Part shown: piece by piece, positions 1-11,079 of the stretch | Position numbering within the stretch: the first letter of the stretch is position 1 | How the letters are laid out: each line of letters begins with the position of its first letter | Origin: Hypsibius dujardini | Taxonomy: Eukaryota; Tardigrada; Eutardigrada; Parachela; Hypsibiidae | DNA length: 39,966 bases | Reading direction: 5' to 3' | Assembly: GCA_001579985.1 (NCBI GenBank) | Contig: LRSR01003618.1 | Location: 1-39,966, forward strand | Notes under the pieces: model-generated | Databases searched by the model: none | What the model was told of the DNA's origin: nothing | Seen by the model: only the letters and a program-made list of their open reading frames with translations | Position numbers and translations under genes: made by a program

Positions 1-110
1 GCGCCTAGGTCGTAAAAATCCGGAAAGATAACTTGGTCGGAAGTTAAAATTCTTAAATAGGGCGACAAAGATTAGAGATCTTGTAGGAAATTCATTAAAC
101 GTAATTGGAA

Positions 111-220
111 AGCGAGTTGTACCCAACACACTATGGGAAAGGGACAACTCCTACACATTATAAAACCATAAATGTGTAGTGAGTTGTCCCGTTTCCACAG
201 TGTGTAGGGGACAACTCGCT
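111..220. repeat. Foldback (hairpin) repeat
   Basis: Arms 111-159 and 171-220 are near-perfect inverted copies (outer ends AGCGAGTTGT and ACAACTCGCT) around an 11-nt A/T-rich loop. A third partial copy of the inner motif (GTAGTGAGTTGTC) lies near 260-272. The form is that of a foldback or MITE-like element. No target-site duplication was established. Confidence 0.75.
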
Positions 221-616
221 ACAAGTAAAACTCTCATTGTTCTCAGGCGGCTTCTTTGTGTAGTGAGTTGTCATTGTCACCCCGAGGACTGTTTAAGTTG
301 ATGCCCCGTTTTTGAGAGTCGTGAGTGAGCAAGTCATCTTGAGCATCGATCGATCAAAGGCATGGTCCAGTCTGCGCGTCAGCCAATCAGTCGACGCGGT
401 TTTCTAATATATTTGAAATATAGATGAAAAATTCCTAGCCACCTTTATCCCCCCATTTTATTTTTCTTTTCTAGAATACATGAAACAGAGTAAAAAAAGG
501 GTTCTGGAATAGCTTTCAAACGGAAATTCTGTTTTGAACTAAATTCTTTTTTCAGTACAAGTCTCAAATTTTAAAATTTTAAATCACACTTAAGCTGAAA
601 TTTTATTTTAATTTAA

Positions 617-655
617 CATAGGCTTGGATTTAGATTTCGAACGGTAATCGTGAAA
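617..655 (-). pseudogene. Partial duplicate of GH18 exon fragment
   Basis: This segment repeats part of the exon at 1016-1189 (around 1082-1120). On the minus strand it reads TVRNLNPSLC followed by a stop, against TVRNIDPSLC in the real exon. It looks like a leftover of a local exon duplication. Confidence 0.5.
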
Positions 656-1015
656 AGCGGATTTTAAGTTGTCTAACCTGCCCTTAAAATGGTATTTTTT
701 TATAGTGTGATAAATAATTTTATATCGAAATGAACTGTAGGTTAATCATATGCCTCCACCCTCGGCGTTTCTTAACTTTGAATACAGTTCGCTAGTTATT
801 GGGGGTCTCCGCTCTAAATTTTTAATCTCAATAAATTTCCAGAAACTTCCGTACTCATTTTAATGTACTCTGTTTTTGAAAAGCATAACAAATTAACAAT
901 GAACACAACTTAAAATGTTTTGAGCAAGTGGACAATTTGTATTGCTGGTTCTCATTTGAGGACGATATGAGAGAAAGATTATTTTTCAATTCGATGTCAG
1001 TAAACAACGTATTAC

Positions 1016-2634
1016 CTCTGTCAAACTCCGCTTGGATTATTCCAGCGCTGATGAGATTGCCTTTAACAACGTTGATATATGAACACAGGCTTGGATCTAT
1101 ATTTCGAACGGTATAGCGTGCTAGGCCGTCAAGATTCGTCGCTTGATACGGGTAATAACATCCGCGGTGGGGCGTTTCGAAATCTGGATCTGCGGCAATA
1201 AAAATGTTTTAGAATACAACGCCCATAATTTTTAGAACAAAACATGTCGTGGTACCTGTTCCACCGAGCGAAACGCTAGGAACGCCTGGATAGCCTGTAC
1301 AACTGTACATTTTGTTGATTTTGTTGATATCGATCGGGCTAAGGTGCCGTCTTTGGCCGATCTCCCTGCCGGAATATTGTGGTTTAGGTCGGATGGTCCA
1401 CTGAGTTGAGTCAACGGCAAAATCGAACATCCCGTAATGGAGGATCGAACCAAAGTCGTAAGGTTCACCAAATGCGAGACTATTGTCGTATTTCTGAAAC
1501 TGGCTCTTCTCGGCTGAAAAGGGATATTTCAACAGATGGTCAGAAGTAATATAGACGCAAGACATTTACCTACTTTTGGGGATGTTGTCGAAATTGATTT
1601 CGACGAAGTCGTCTCTGTCCGCGCGAGCTTGTTCGTGATAAAAACCTTCCAAAAAAAACTATTAGTTTGATTTTTCGCACTGGATATGGGAAAGAAGTTG
1701 TACCTAGTGCGTGCATCAGTTCATGCTGCGCAATTCCATAGGTTTGGTTTATAAAACATTCTAAATATCAAAAACGGTTACTTGTGTCCGAATATCGTGT
1801 TTTCACATTTTGTTTACGTGAAAGACTGAGCAAAACTTGCTGCTCTGCTTTGTGGTAGTTTCCAATGTAAGACGTACACCTGTCAAAGTCATGTACGTTT
1901 TAAAACTTCATGATTATTTAAATATTCTATTCATGCACTGTTCTTCATTTGAAAATTAAAAACTACAGCAAACTGAAAAATTGGGATTTACCGATTGGCA
2001 TCAGCAATAATCAGCAAATATTCCGTTTCTGTGGTACGTTGAACAAATCGGATGCATGTCGAATTCTCGATGCCTTCCATGGCCTTCAACACTAAATCGT
2101 GCTTGTCTTGCTCGTACACTACAAACGTTGATTTCTTGAATGTCTGTTTGAATACATATTTCACAGAGACAAATATAACTTACCGTATGTCTTGGAGAAC
2201 TGGAAGGGCACTCGATTATTTTTCCATCGGAGGTTTTCATCACTGACGCCGTTTCGACCCATGTTCTATTAACAGGAGGTTCATGAAATCCAAATTCATA
2301 AGGGGTGTGATGATTTCTTACCGGGGCACTGCCGGTTTGAAGAGATCTTGCATCAATCCCGAGAATGTCGCTCTCGAATAGAGGCACCTTGGATTGAGGT
2401 ACATGACTGGAATCGTCGGGTGCCAAATCTGTCAAACGGAGAAAGCTATGATAAATACAATAATACACCAACTTTCATGAGCTTTCAGTACTGGTTACAA
2501 ATACTAGCATTGGAGTGTAGAAAATTGCATGAATTACCGGGATCAAAGTTGTAGGCCGGACGACCCAGTACGGGAATACTGAGGAAAAGAAATGTTATAA
2601 AATTTATCACAAGCCCCAAGTTATTTCTACCCAT
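1016..2634 (-). CDS. Astacin metalloproteinase fused to GH18-like domain (3' end off window)
   Basis: Secreted zinc endopeptidase of the astacin family (M12A). Exons read on the minus strand: 2634-2538, 2428-2322, 2265-2184, 2118-1992, 1879-1818, 1760-1704, 1645-1574, 1513-1256, 1189-1016; all intron phases agree, giving about 345 residues. The ATG at 2634 starts a signal peptide (LVINFITFLFLSIPVLG). A propeptide follows with FESDILGID, in the place of the family FxGD aspartate switch. The catalytic domain has TCIRFVQRTTETEY, the zinc site HELMHALGFYH split by a 58-nt intron, and the Met-turn region SILHYGM, where the usual Met is Leu. After MYSC a short linker leads to an exon with HRGCYY and IDPSLCSYI, matching the first strand of GH18 chitinases. 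That exon ends in phase 1 at 1016, and no further GH18 exon is visible in 1-1015, so the gene probably continues left. It is a paralogue of the gene at 31890-38452. Confidence 0.85.
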
Positions 2635-4120
2635 TTTCAGGATCCGGAGGAAGTTCCAACAACAGCATCTCCCAATAATGCAGTACTCCGCAGAACATGT
2701 ATCTCGTTAGTTCTGTACTGTCGCTCGTTGTATCATGACGAAAATATTATTTGAAAGACACACGAAAATCGACGTTTTTTTTATCAGCACAAAAACCACG
2801 TCACGCCATTCTATGAGCTTGTAATTGTAGACGGGGGTTGTGACGCGTCATTAGGAAAATATTTTGCTTTATTGGACCGGTTTTGTCGAATTTAATCACA
2901 ATTGTGAGTGATTCCGTCCAACGAAAGCAGGTAGACTAACACTATCTGTGAAAGCCCGCGTGTAGCACATTTTTTTGCACATGAGATGTCTTTAAGTGTT
3001 TCAAGCAAAAGTAACATACTGAACGCTCACTCATCCTTACGAATAAAGCGTCAGAATAATTACTTACCAACAACACGATGTGAAACTCTACAGGAATTTT
3101 TGCAACCGCCAGAGTCATCAAAGATAATATGATATTTTAAAGATAAAATTGAACGCTTGGAAACACTGTAAGAACTAAGGAGAAGGCAACAATCCAGTTG
3201 TAACCAAACATTGAGTTCGATTAACCGACAGGTGCCGTCATACATACTTTTATTTACACTGAACCTCCGTTTTACTACAAACCACCATATTTTATCACAA
3301 ACTTTGGATTTTAATTGCTTTTTGATGGTGTTTATATCAAAACAGAAAAGCCCGCGACGCTAACAGTGTTTTATTCCTCGGCGGCGGTTCCTTGCAAACC
3401 ATGAACGGTAGATACATTTCTGATCAGTGGGTTTTGGGTTTATTCAAAAGCTAATAGTGATTTTTAGTAGTTTTAGGCTCAACTTCACAAGTTATTGGTC
3501 GTTGACCGCCAAAAAAAATAAAAAACTTTTTTTTCGGTAATGTTCGGCACATCCGCTAACTTTTGAGCTGCTGGTTAAAAAATCGCTATTTTAATAAGCG
3601 ATTAGGCAATTTGGAATATCGTGTCAACAACCCTTAAGTCAACTAAAGCGCAAGAATTTATCCATTGAAATTTGAGGTTAAGACACCGCCGACGGGAAGG
3701 ATTTCTATAACGTCATGTGAATTTCTCGAAATTAAAGACAAAGAGTTAGTACGCTACATACAATATAATACTAAACGATGTCGAAAATGTATGATAAAAC
3801 AGATTATTTTTCGTATAAACCAAAACGGCGAATACCTCTTAAGGTAGCTGTGCATGTGATACTAACATCTGCTCACAAGGATTAAAAGCGCAACGCAAAA
3901 TAACGAGAACTGTTACAACTCAGTGCAAAATGAACCGACCGTTAGCTAAATTTATCTGACAGACAAAATTATGTAAGCAGAAACACAAAAATCGTTAAGG
4001 ATAGTTCCCTTTAAGGCGATTTCGGATATGCAAATCCAGTTTTGTAAAGCAGTTCACCATTCGGGCATGAACAAGGCCGTGTTCCCGTTGGTTCCACAGA
4101 GTCGCAGCAAAACAAGTGGT
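2635..4120. other. Intergenic stretch upstream of the left astacin
   Basis: This is the 5' side of the minus-strand astacin gene. Short open frames are present (for example 3060-3245 minus and 3665-3847 plus), but none has a recognisable motif, signal peptide or splice support. No confident gene is seen. Confidence 0.4.
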
Positions 4121-4124
4121 TGTC

Positions 4125-4365
4125 GCCAATTTGATACGACTGTCTCCGCACAAGATGCTTCCAGTTGGACAGTAGTAACCGGTTTTCAACATGTTATTTT
4201 TGAAACATATTTTCCGAAGGATTATAGCAGCTAAATCCACAGGGGATCCTTCCGTCGATGCAGTAAAAAAAGCCAGTTTTCGATTGGTTGCTCTTGAAGC
4301 GTGACTTGACAATTGGATCCTATCAATCTTCCCCACAGAGGGCACTTCCAATCGGGCAATAGACG
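4125..4365 (-). pseudogene. Degenerate Cys-motif repeats
   Basis: Three similar short stretches follow each other on the minus strand in shifting frames: GYVYCPIGSALCGED, then TGFFYCIDGRIPCGFSCY, then TGYYCPTGSILCGDS. All share a C-x-x-G-x-x-x-C-G core. Stops separate them and no single reading frame spans them, so this is either a decayed Cys-rich repeat protein or exons I could not join. The family is not recognised. Confidence 0.3.
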
Positions 4366-5749
4366 TACCCAGTGCTAGATGTGTTACTCTTGAGGCTTAT
4401 CTGGATGACAAAAGAGTATAACTGCAGCTGCTTTTGTGATTCGTTTTTCTTTTACTGTAAACTTTTCAAATATTTAATTCCAGTTTGTGGTTTTTAAATA
4501 ACGAACACATTTTTTGATTCAATTATTTTTGATAAAAGGGAAGCAATGGAAACCAGAACTGTTTTCCTTTTGTTCAGGAATCTAATCTAAATGACGGTCA
4601 CTGTGAAAAAAATTCAAACTTGGGTTTACAATCTCACAATTCCGCTGCACTTTTAAATGCTGTATACAGTAATTTTACGTTCTACAACTGTATTTCAATG
4701 TTGATTAAACGCAAAAGCTGAGAACTCTTATTTTCACGAAGTCTGAGGTTGAAAAAGGCTTGAAATCCAAGGTTGTCTACCTATGCGGAGCGGAAACGGC
4801 GGGGAAGCGAATTGAAAAAATTTCAAGGAAGCTTCCTTAGAATATGTTTGGCTTGAAGACGCTCTCAAGCAACGATTCTTATCGCTGTTTCACACTACAT
4901 TTGTGGATTTTAAATTTTTCTAATTCGTTGGCAAAATTTTGAAGTGGGAACACTGTCCCAATTTGTTTAAGTTTATATTTCAATAAGTTTAACACCTTAA
5001 ATATTATGCTTTGAAAATCAAGAATGTATTACAGTCCCCGGGACAAAGGCTTTGTAAACAGGTTTGTCTTTGGCGAATACGTAATGCCTAACTTTGAGGA
5101 ATATGTGTGAATGACTTTTCCGAAAAATAAGTTTCTACCCGTTAGGTGCCGCATTTTGAAAGAAAAAAGTCGAGCTAGTAAAACATATCGAAAAAATCAG
5201 ATTGTTTTTCAAATAAGTCTTTTATTAAGATATTCAAGCAACAGTAGAACAGGCAAGACACGTGAAATTCTTTTCAAATTACTACTACGTCCGAAAATGT
5301 GCAAGCCCGATATAACAGTTGAAGTTAACGGTAATATTTGTTCAATACTCGCAGTCGCCGCATACACCACTCGGACCCCAGAATTCTTTCGCCAAAAAAA
5401 TCGGCAAATTCATTAAATCAAAAAATTATTGACAGAGTGACGTAACAGTTGTTCACATCCCATCCTAATTACCCTGAATCTTTTTGAACTAAACTATCTT
5501 GTAAAAGTTATATGTAAATACGGGCGGCTAAGGGGCATCTTAAATCATACGCAAAAAATATCAAAATTTTATTTGAATAACATGCCACACACAAAATATC
5601 TGAAAAAAACTTATTTTACAAGTATTTTTTCGCATGATTTAGTGACAGTGTTTTGAGAAGGTACTTACCAGACTTGGATATTTTGACGGCAGGAGGGAAA
5701 ACTGAAGCAAAACGACATTTAAACAGTACCATAATTTTCTTCTTTTTAG
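4366..5749. other. Intergenic stretch, no supported gene
   Basis: AT-rich sequence. A 101-codon open frame at 5111-5416 (plus) has no signal peptide, recognised motif or splice context, so it is not called. Nothing else was recognised. Confidence 0.35.
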
Positions 5750-5936
5750 CTAAGGCTGACCGAGCGTATTGACCACAGGGCATCCGTTGCAATAACAGAA
5801 ATGTATTTCCCCTAAACTTTCCGCATTTTCTTGGCCGAGACCGTTGGCCCGCTGCATTCTGGTCACTTGGACTCATGCAATTATCGGCTGCCGCACCGAT
5901 TACACTAAAAAACAGAAAACATAGAGCAAGAAACAG
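5750..5936 (-). pseudogene. Defensin-like (drosomycin-type) relic
   Basis: After a TATTACAG acceptor the minus strand reads a hydrophobic signal core (LFLALCFLFFSVIGAAA), then NC, and further on RKCGKFRG. The typical defensin ending FCYCNGC lies one frame away, directly after a TTT run, so the frame is broken once. The middle cysteines of the eight-Cys pattern (seen intact at 17239-17919) are missing. A stop follows at about 5750. The first exon with the start codon was not found. It is best read as a decayed member of the defensin family. A diverged gene with a sequence error is the alternative. Confidence 0.45.
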
Positions 5937-7482
5937 CTGTAATATTTTAATATGCCGCTGATAGCCTTGTGTGTCACGAAAAACGATCTAATTACGCGGT
6001 ATAAAATCCGGTTTTACTTTTCGGTCTCTGGGTTATGTAGTTCTTACCGATTGGAAATTTTATTTCGACAAACAATGACTACAACAAAACGCCTAATTTT
6101 GAACACCAGATGATAAAGTAGTCTGCTTGCTCAGCTTTTAAGCGAGAAAATCATTTTGTGATGGTCATTACATTTCCTAAAACGTTTCAACACTCACTTC
6201 GGCCACCGCGAACTTGCAGTGCTACAGTCCGATGTGAAAATCATTCAAAGTTCTCGATTTTCTTCTTTGTGCGTTACGCGCTGCCGGCTCATTTACAACC
6301 GATTTTTATACTCTTCGCAGATAATCGCACCACCGTTTGCGGCATGTCACATTTGTTGCACTTCATTCAAGAATAACGCAAAACAGTCTGGATAATTTGA
6401 GAAGCAAATTCTCATTAAACTACACTGCTGAATCTGGGAACAATATGTAGTGTCACAAAAACAAGAAATTCCAAGATCATCAAACCAGAGAAGGTGAAAT
6501 GCAAAACATTGTGTCTGTCGCGTGGAGTGAATTACTGGGTAGGAACTTACTTCTGGTACGAATTATTTTTTCTAGTTTTAGAACCCCTCTGAATTTCATT
6601 CTCTTCATAATTCCCATTCTGGGACGCCCTCTCATTCCTCTCGTTTCACCAACAGAACATTTCAAATAATTCTTATCAAACCTAATTTAAACTAATTTAT
6701 TTTATTCATGTTGTCTTCTGAAATGTACTAGTTAAAAAAATTAACAGAAAAATTAGTTTTCAGTAAATTAGTAATTAAAATTTTTTTTTATTAAAAATGT
6801 GACATGCAAAATAGTTTGGACTGCCCAAAAATATCGAGTTAATTTGACGAGAGTGATTGCTTCCAGAAGGAGTTTTATCTTTCAGGCTTGTCGGTGCGCT
6901 CTGAGACGTCACTGAGCGCGCCTTGGGATCATCCTCACCACGCTACCGGTAAACGCTTTTTTACTGGTTCAAATTGCTATTGCATTTGCAAAATATTTAA
7001 TGACGAAAAATTTCCCCAAATGTGCTGGAAATTACTCGCACAGTATGAGCCCAGGCGTCGAAACAATGGCAATGAAGATTTTGACAAATTCTGAGTCTCC
7101 TGTTCAATGGCATTTTTTGCTCCGATTCAACCTCTAGTCGGTATTACAACGGGCAGAACTATGAAAGCCGGACGCAAATGCTTTGAAATGGGCGTTCAGG
7201 GTATTGCCTTGAATGTTTTATTTAAGATTGAGGAGTAGGGGTTTGAATTTAATTGTGGAAAACACGCTGCTGGACAATCCCGGAATTGACCAGGGACAGA
7301 ACATCTTGAAAATTTTAATGCATTCCGACATGATAAGATAAACCTGATGCGGTTCAAAAGCTAGCTCACTTTTCTTGAGCTTGACGTATTCGGAGCTTTA
7401 TCAAAATTATGCCCAGCGGGGGTGGGGCTAGGACAATTCTTTGCCAAAAGTAAGTCTCTAGGCGATACCCAATATCGTTTTG
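5937..7482. other. Intergenic stretch, no supported gene
   Basis: Between the defensin relic and the lectin gene. The ORFs at 6158-6376 and 6888-7094 (plus) have no recognisable domain. On the minus strand an AATAAA at 7217-7222 lies about 265 nt past the lectin stop and may be its polyadenylation signal. Confidence 0.35.
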
Positions 7483-8230
7483 TTATTCGGAATTGCAAAA
7501 GTCATTGTCAGCAGGTCTGGACTTGCAGCCTGTCGAGCAAGTCCGAATAAGCAACGGGGCTTCTCCTTCGTTGCACCAATACAGATTGTTTTCGTTCGAC
7601 CCATTGTGGTGACATCTAGAGGGCAGATTTCTACCACAATAGGCTCTACTGGTGTTCCCGCAGCAACCAACCTCTGCCACCACTTCTGTAGAATGATTTG
7701 ATTGTGAACCAGCACAGCCGACGCCCTTCAGCAATGCCTGATCTTCCACGAAGTCCTGGTGTGATTTAAAACTGTAATCACATGTGTAAAAAATCATCAG
7801 CCTCATGTTTCTAGCAGATCCGACGCAATTCCCAGCATTTTGAATGGCTCCATGAATGACGGCTGCAGGACAAAAGATACGCTGCATTCGCAGATTGCCC
7901 GAATCTCCCGTGATATATCGATACCCCGACAGGGTTTCTTGGGAATGGCGCAACTATTTCCGAGCGGTGCGAATGATTCAGTATAGAATGCTTGTGTAAT
8001 GCGTAGGGTTCCGCCATCGAAGGGTCCAGAGCAAGCCAACAAAACTGGTTCACCGGCTGCAAACTCTGCGATGTATCTTCGGGATGCCTGAAATTTTGAA
8101 GAAGCTTTGACGCATAAATTACGAAATCAGCGTTATCCGAAACACAAGTTAGCACTGTTACCACTAGTAAAGCGTCCCAGGAAATAATTAGTAAGGTCGC
8201 CCTCACGAATGCATAAGATTTTGATAGCAT
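7483..8230 (-). CDS. Secreted SUEL-type (galactose/rhamnose-binding) lectin with Cys-rich tail
   Basis: Exon 1 is 8230-8162, starting with the ATG of a signal peptide (AFVRATLLIISWDALLV). A phase-0 intron of 74 nt (8161-8088) follows, and exon 2 is 8087-7483. Exon 2 opens with RYIAEFAAGEPVLLACSG and GGTLRITQAFY, the start of a SUEL lectin domain. It continues to DISREIRAIC and, one frame over, to GNCVGSARNMRLMIFYTC, the closing SUEL pattern (FGDPC-GT-K-L-V-Y-C in the family). The two halves are joined only if one base is added at the T4 run (A4 on plus, 7873-7876). This points to a sequencing error or a recent disabling mutation. The tail is Cys-rich (AYCGRN, LYWCNEG, TCSTGCKSRPADNDFC), possibly a second carbohydrate- or surface-binding unit. 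Such lectins are extracellular and act in adhesion or immunity. Confidence 0.7.
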
Positions 8231-8355
8231 AATAACGATTTCACTCGATTATGATTGTATGGTTAATATTTGAAACTCAACGTTACGCGACAAAGTCATT
8301 TAAGTTGTTTCCTGTTGACAGTGTCAGTACCGGTTACAACTGGTGCCGATCGTAT

Positions 8356-8362
8356 TTTTATA
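8356..8362 (-). promoter_or_regulatory. Candidate TATA box of the SUEL lectin gene
   Basis: The minus strand reads TATAAAA about 130 nt upstream of the lectin ATG at 8230. Position fits a core promoter with a short 5' leader. No transcript evidence is available. Confidence 0.3.
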
Positions 8363-8647
8363 ATTGCTGTTTAAACTAACGATAAATACGTTTAGTAATT
8401 CAGTCACAATCACTGGTAGATTGCTATCAAGGCCCTGTTTAGCAGAGGACATTATCATTTGAGAGCCAGGAAAATCAGCTGTTGCTTGCTTCACGAATCG
8501 AAAATGGAGTTTTCATTTTCTCTAAGTCATTTGATTAACCATGGGGTGCATACTTGGTGCTCAATGTTTTCTCACGCCTGACCAATTCAATACCATCAAT
8601 TAACTTTGTCCAATATCTTACAGTACATTCTAACTTTTACCAAATTT

Positions 8648-9111
8648 TGCAACAGAAGGTTGTTGATGCAATGTAAGATGACTTGGGTTCAATCAGTTTT
8701 GATAAGAAAGCCAAATTAATCTTGGCCTCTCATTATTCATGCATTTTCAGACCAAATACATGTACAACATAGATTTTCCAGAGTTTTATTACGAGAAATC
8801 TAGGCTCGATCGAGATGATCATGTGGAAATCAACTTGTCAAACATCAGGGCAGGTGAGCAAACAAAATCTTAGCCAAGTCACGTTGAGTGACATGCGGAA
8901 TATTTCATGCTTTAGATGACGTGGTTCAGTTCTAGAAATATCAACATACCACATTCTTTGGCGAACCGTACGATTACGGGTCCATCATGCATTCCGGGAG
9001 GTACGATTTTGCTATCCATCCTAGAGTATGGACCATCAGATCCAGAGAAAAGTTCTACGACCAAGAGATTGGCCAACGCAAAGCGGTCAAGGTATCACGA
9101 GGGGCATTCCC
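8648..9111 (+). pseudogene. Astacin pseudogene (C-terminal half of catalytic domain)
   Basis: Three decayed exons lie in family order. Near 8655-8680 is a degraded zinc-site exon in which QKVVDAM stands where QHEVMHAIG would be. At about 8750-8853, after a TTTCAG acceptor, is FYYEKSRLDRDDHVEINL (normally FYHEQSRLDRDD...). At about 8916-9111 is GEPYDYGSIMHSGRYDF, then WTIRSREKFYDQEIGQR. An in-frame TAG near 8933 precedes the last block, the zinc-binding histidines are lost, and the Met-turn Tyr is Ser. It is closest to the two astacin-GH18 genes in this window but on the opposite strand. No upstream exons were found. Confidence 0.75.
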
Positions 9112-9315
9112 AAAAGAACTAATGATGAATTCGATTCCTATGTTTTGCTCTTACTCCCAAAACGAGTTGGCAACTAATTCAAAGCACTGTCTTTGACAGG
9201 GCAAGTTTAGCAGAGCAATAATGAATCGAAGAGCGCAACTTTTTATATATATGTGTCTTGGTGCCTCTTTTCAGAAGTTAAAAGGTAACTGTTAAAATCA
9301 AATTTTTAAAAAAAT

Positions 9316-10890
9316 ACAGATTGTAATTATTCTGCGGAAGTTGATCAAAATTGTCTTTGATTGGCCGTTACAAATTTTTCCGAAAATAAATTGCTAACAA
9401 AAACTAGTCTTGATTTTCCAGACTCTTGCTATACGACAAGTTATACACGTCCGAATTATCCGCGTCAAAAACATGCTGTCAGCTCCGCCCGATGTCTAAT
9501 TTTGTCACGGTTGCGAAGACCAAAACGCAAAACTAACGTACGTTGAACGTAGTAGACAAGTGATTATAGAACGTCTTTATGTACGAACAACATCTCACGA
9601 GGAAATCCAAAGTTCGCAAACAGAACTGGCACAAGAGTATTTTTAATAGGTTAATACGTATCATACGGCAAAACGGGCTCTGTCGGGCAGCATCGATGAG
9701 ATTTGCGCTATGTTGTGTTGAAAATTCAGTTAAAAAACTAGTTTCTTGTCGAATATAACCTCAAAAGTAAATTTGTATAAAATTAGTGTCCAAACAAAGA
9801 ACCGGCTTTTGGTAACACAACCTTTTCTTCAAAGAATAACAAAATATTAACACCCAGTCTCTCTTAGATTCAGGTAAGTCGTCAAATGAGAACCAGTACA
9901 TGAGGGGCGTGGCTAACGCGCAGCAAAAATGAAAAGGACTGATGTTGATCAATAAAGAAACTTCTTATTCCAACACGTAGTTGGCCAACATTCCTTTCTT
10001 CTTACAGCTCTTTTCAGTTCGGGTGACATCTCTCAATTTTTTTTGCAGCTCAGCAACATACGCGAGGCGTGAGAGCTGAACATGAAACTGTGGGATATAT
10101 TTTGTCTTCCCGTACTGTACGGCAATTATTTTTATGCTTCAGCAGAAAACGGAGCCCGAGCCAAGGGTACTTCTACTGTTGAGCAGGCTTTTTTCAACCC
10201 TCGCTGTCCATTGTTTCTTTCTGAGGGTATTTGAAAATTACTGACTGTCGCATTCAGAAAGATTTGTAAACTCAGCGACACCGAGAAGCGCAGATCAGAT
10301 ACACGACGATGTTACTCTTGTGCTGAGCAACTTCCCTGAAGTCAACGATACCATAAAAATTTGTATGAGTCAGTTTTAGGTGATGCAACTATACTTTAAT
10401 CTAGATAAAATATGTTATCCAAGGGTTTCATTCGTGACGGCGAGAGTCTAAATCTGACGATCGGTGGATGGCCCGGACAAATACTCAAGGTTTTTATTTC
10501 ACATCCCAAACGTAAGGAATGTTCTTCCTGTCACATATAACTGTAAACACGTTCACTCCTTTCTTTTTTAGATTTCGCGGACGACTACTTAGTCTTGGCT
10601 TTTCGAGGTAAATTACCACCGTGTTAACCATTCGTAGCTGGTCAACTGTATATAGATAGATACAGAGCTGTAACAGTATTTCTTCTAATTGGCGAGACAG
10701 TTTTCACAGGAACTGCTGTGCAGTACGGAATTTATTACACAAATATAAAACACAGTCTGGAGCAATTGATTTGTTTTAAAGATTAAAAGTTTAGAGGGTG
10801 CTTGCGTTTAATTGATTTGCCACATGAATATAAGGAATAAAAATTAAACAACCATGTTAAAAACAACTTAAAAACTGTATTTGGTTGCGA
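9316..10890. repeat. Left arm of large inverted duplication
   Basis: This segment is closely matched by the reverse complement of 15055-16505. Matching blocks include 9340-9540 against 16263-16475, the four-exon gene copies, and 10780-10890 against 15055-15165. The arms have small indels and base differences, so the duplication is not brand new. Confidence 0.85.
10082..10607 (+). pseudogene. Secreted protein gene copy, left arm, with nonsense codon
   Basis: This is the left-arm copy of the gene at 15227-15753. Exons 10082-10166, 10258-10379, 10424-10511 and 10572-10607 keep the same lengths and phases as the right-arm copy. Exon 1 encodes a near-identical signal peptide (MKLWDIFCLPVLYG...). 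Exon 2 encodes IHDDVTLVLSNFPEV and exon 3 ESLNLTIGGWPGQILK. The last codon of exon 2 is TAG where the right arm has TAC, so the protein would stop early at the splice junction. All other exons remain open, suggesting recent loss or a tolerated early stop. Later exons were not identified. Confidence 0.6.
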
Positions 10891-11079
10891 ACGGTAAGTC
10901 GGCTATCGCAACTGTTTCAATCCCATTGCCTTCAAAATCTCTTCAAAACAGGATTCAAAAAGATATCTTAGAACAAATTCATGATCACAAATCAGAGGTG
11001 AAAAGACCATAAACGAATCCATAATTCGTGAAAAAACAAAATGCAATTTCTTGTTCGCTTTTGGTAGGACAATCCACCT

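Larger units (their letters stand above)
1..1015. other. Left-edge non-coding stretch, probably intron
   Basis: No further GH18 exon of the minus-strand astacin gene could be found here. The stretch is AT-rich. It holds the hairpin at 111-220 and a short copy of part of the adjacent GH18 exon near 617-655. It is most simply a long intron of the gene whose next exon lies left of the window. Confidence 0.4.

Noticed and set aside
3995-4351. 118-codon minus-strand open frame as a single protein
   Set aside because: It mixes one of the three Cys motifs with unrelated frames; the motifs lie in different frames.
7480-7701. Plus-strand open frame opposite the lectin exon
   Set aside because: It is the antisense shadow of the SUEL lectin exon, with no motif of its own.
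9361-9546. Open frame TKTSLDFPDSCYTT... present in both inverted arms
   Set aside because: Open in both copies (also 16263-16508), but no start context, leader or splice pattern distinguishes it. Shared openness follows from recent duplication.
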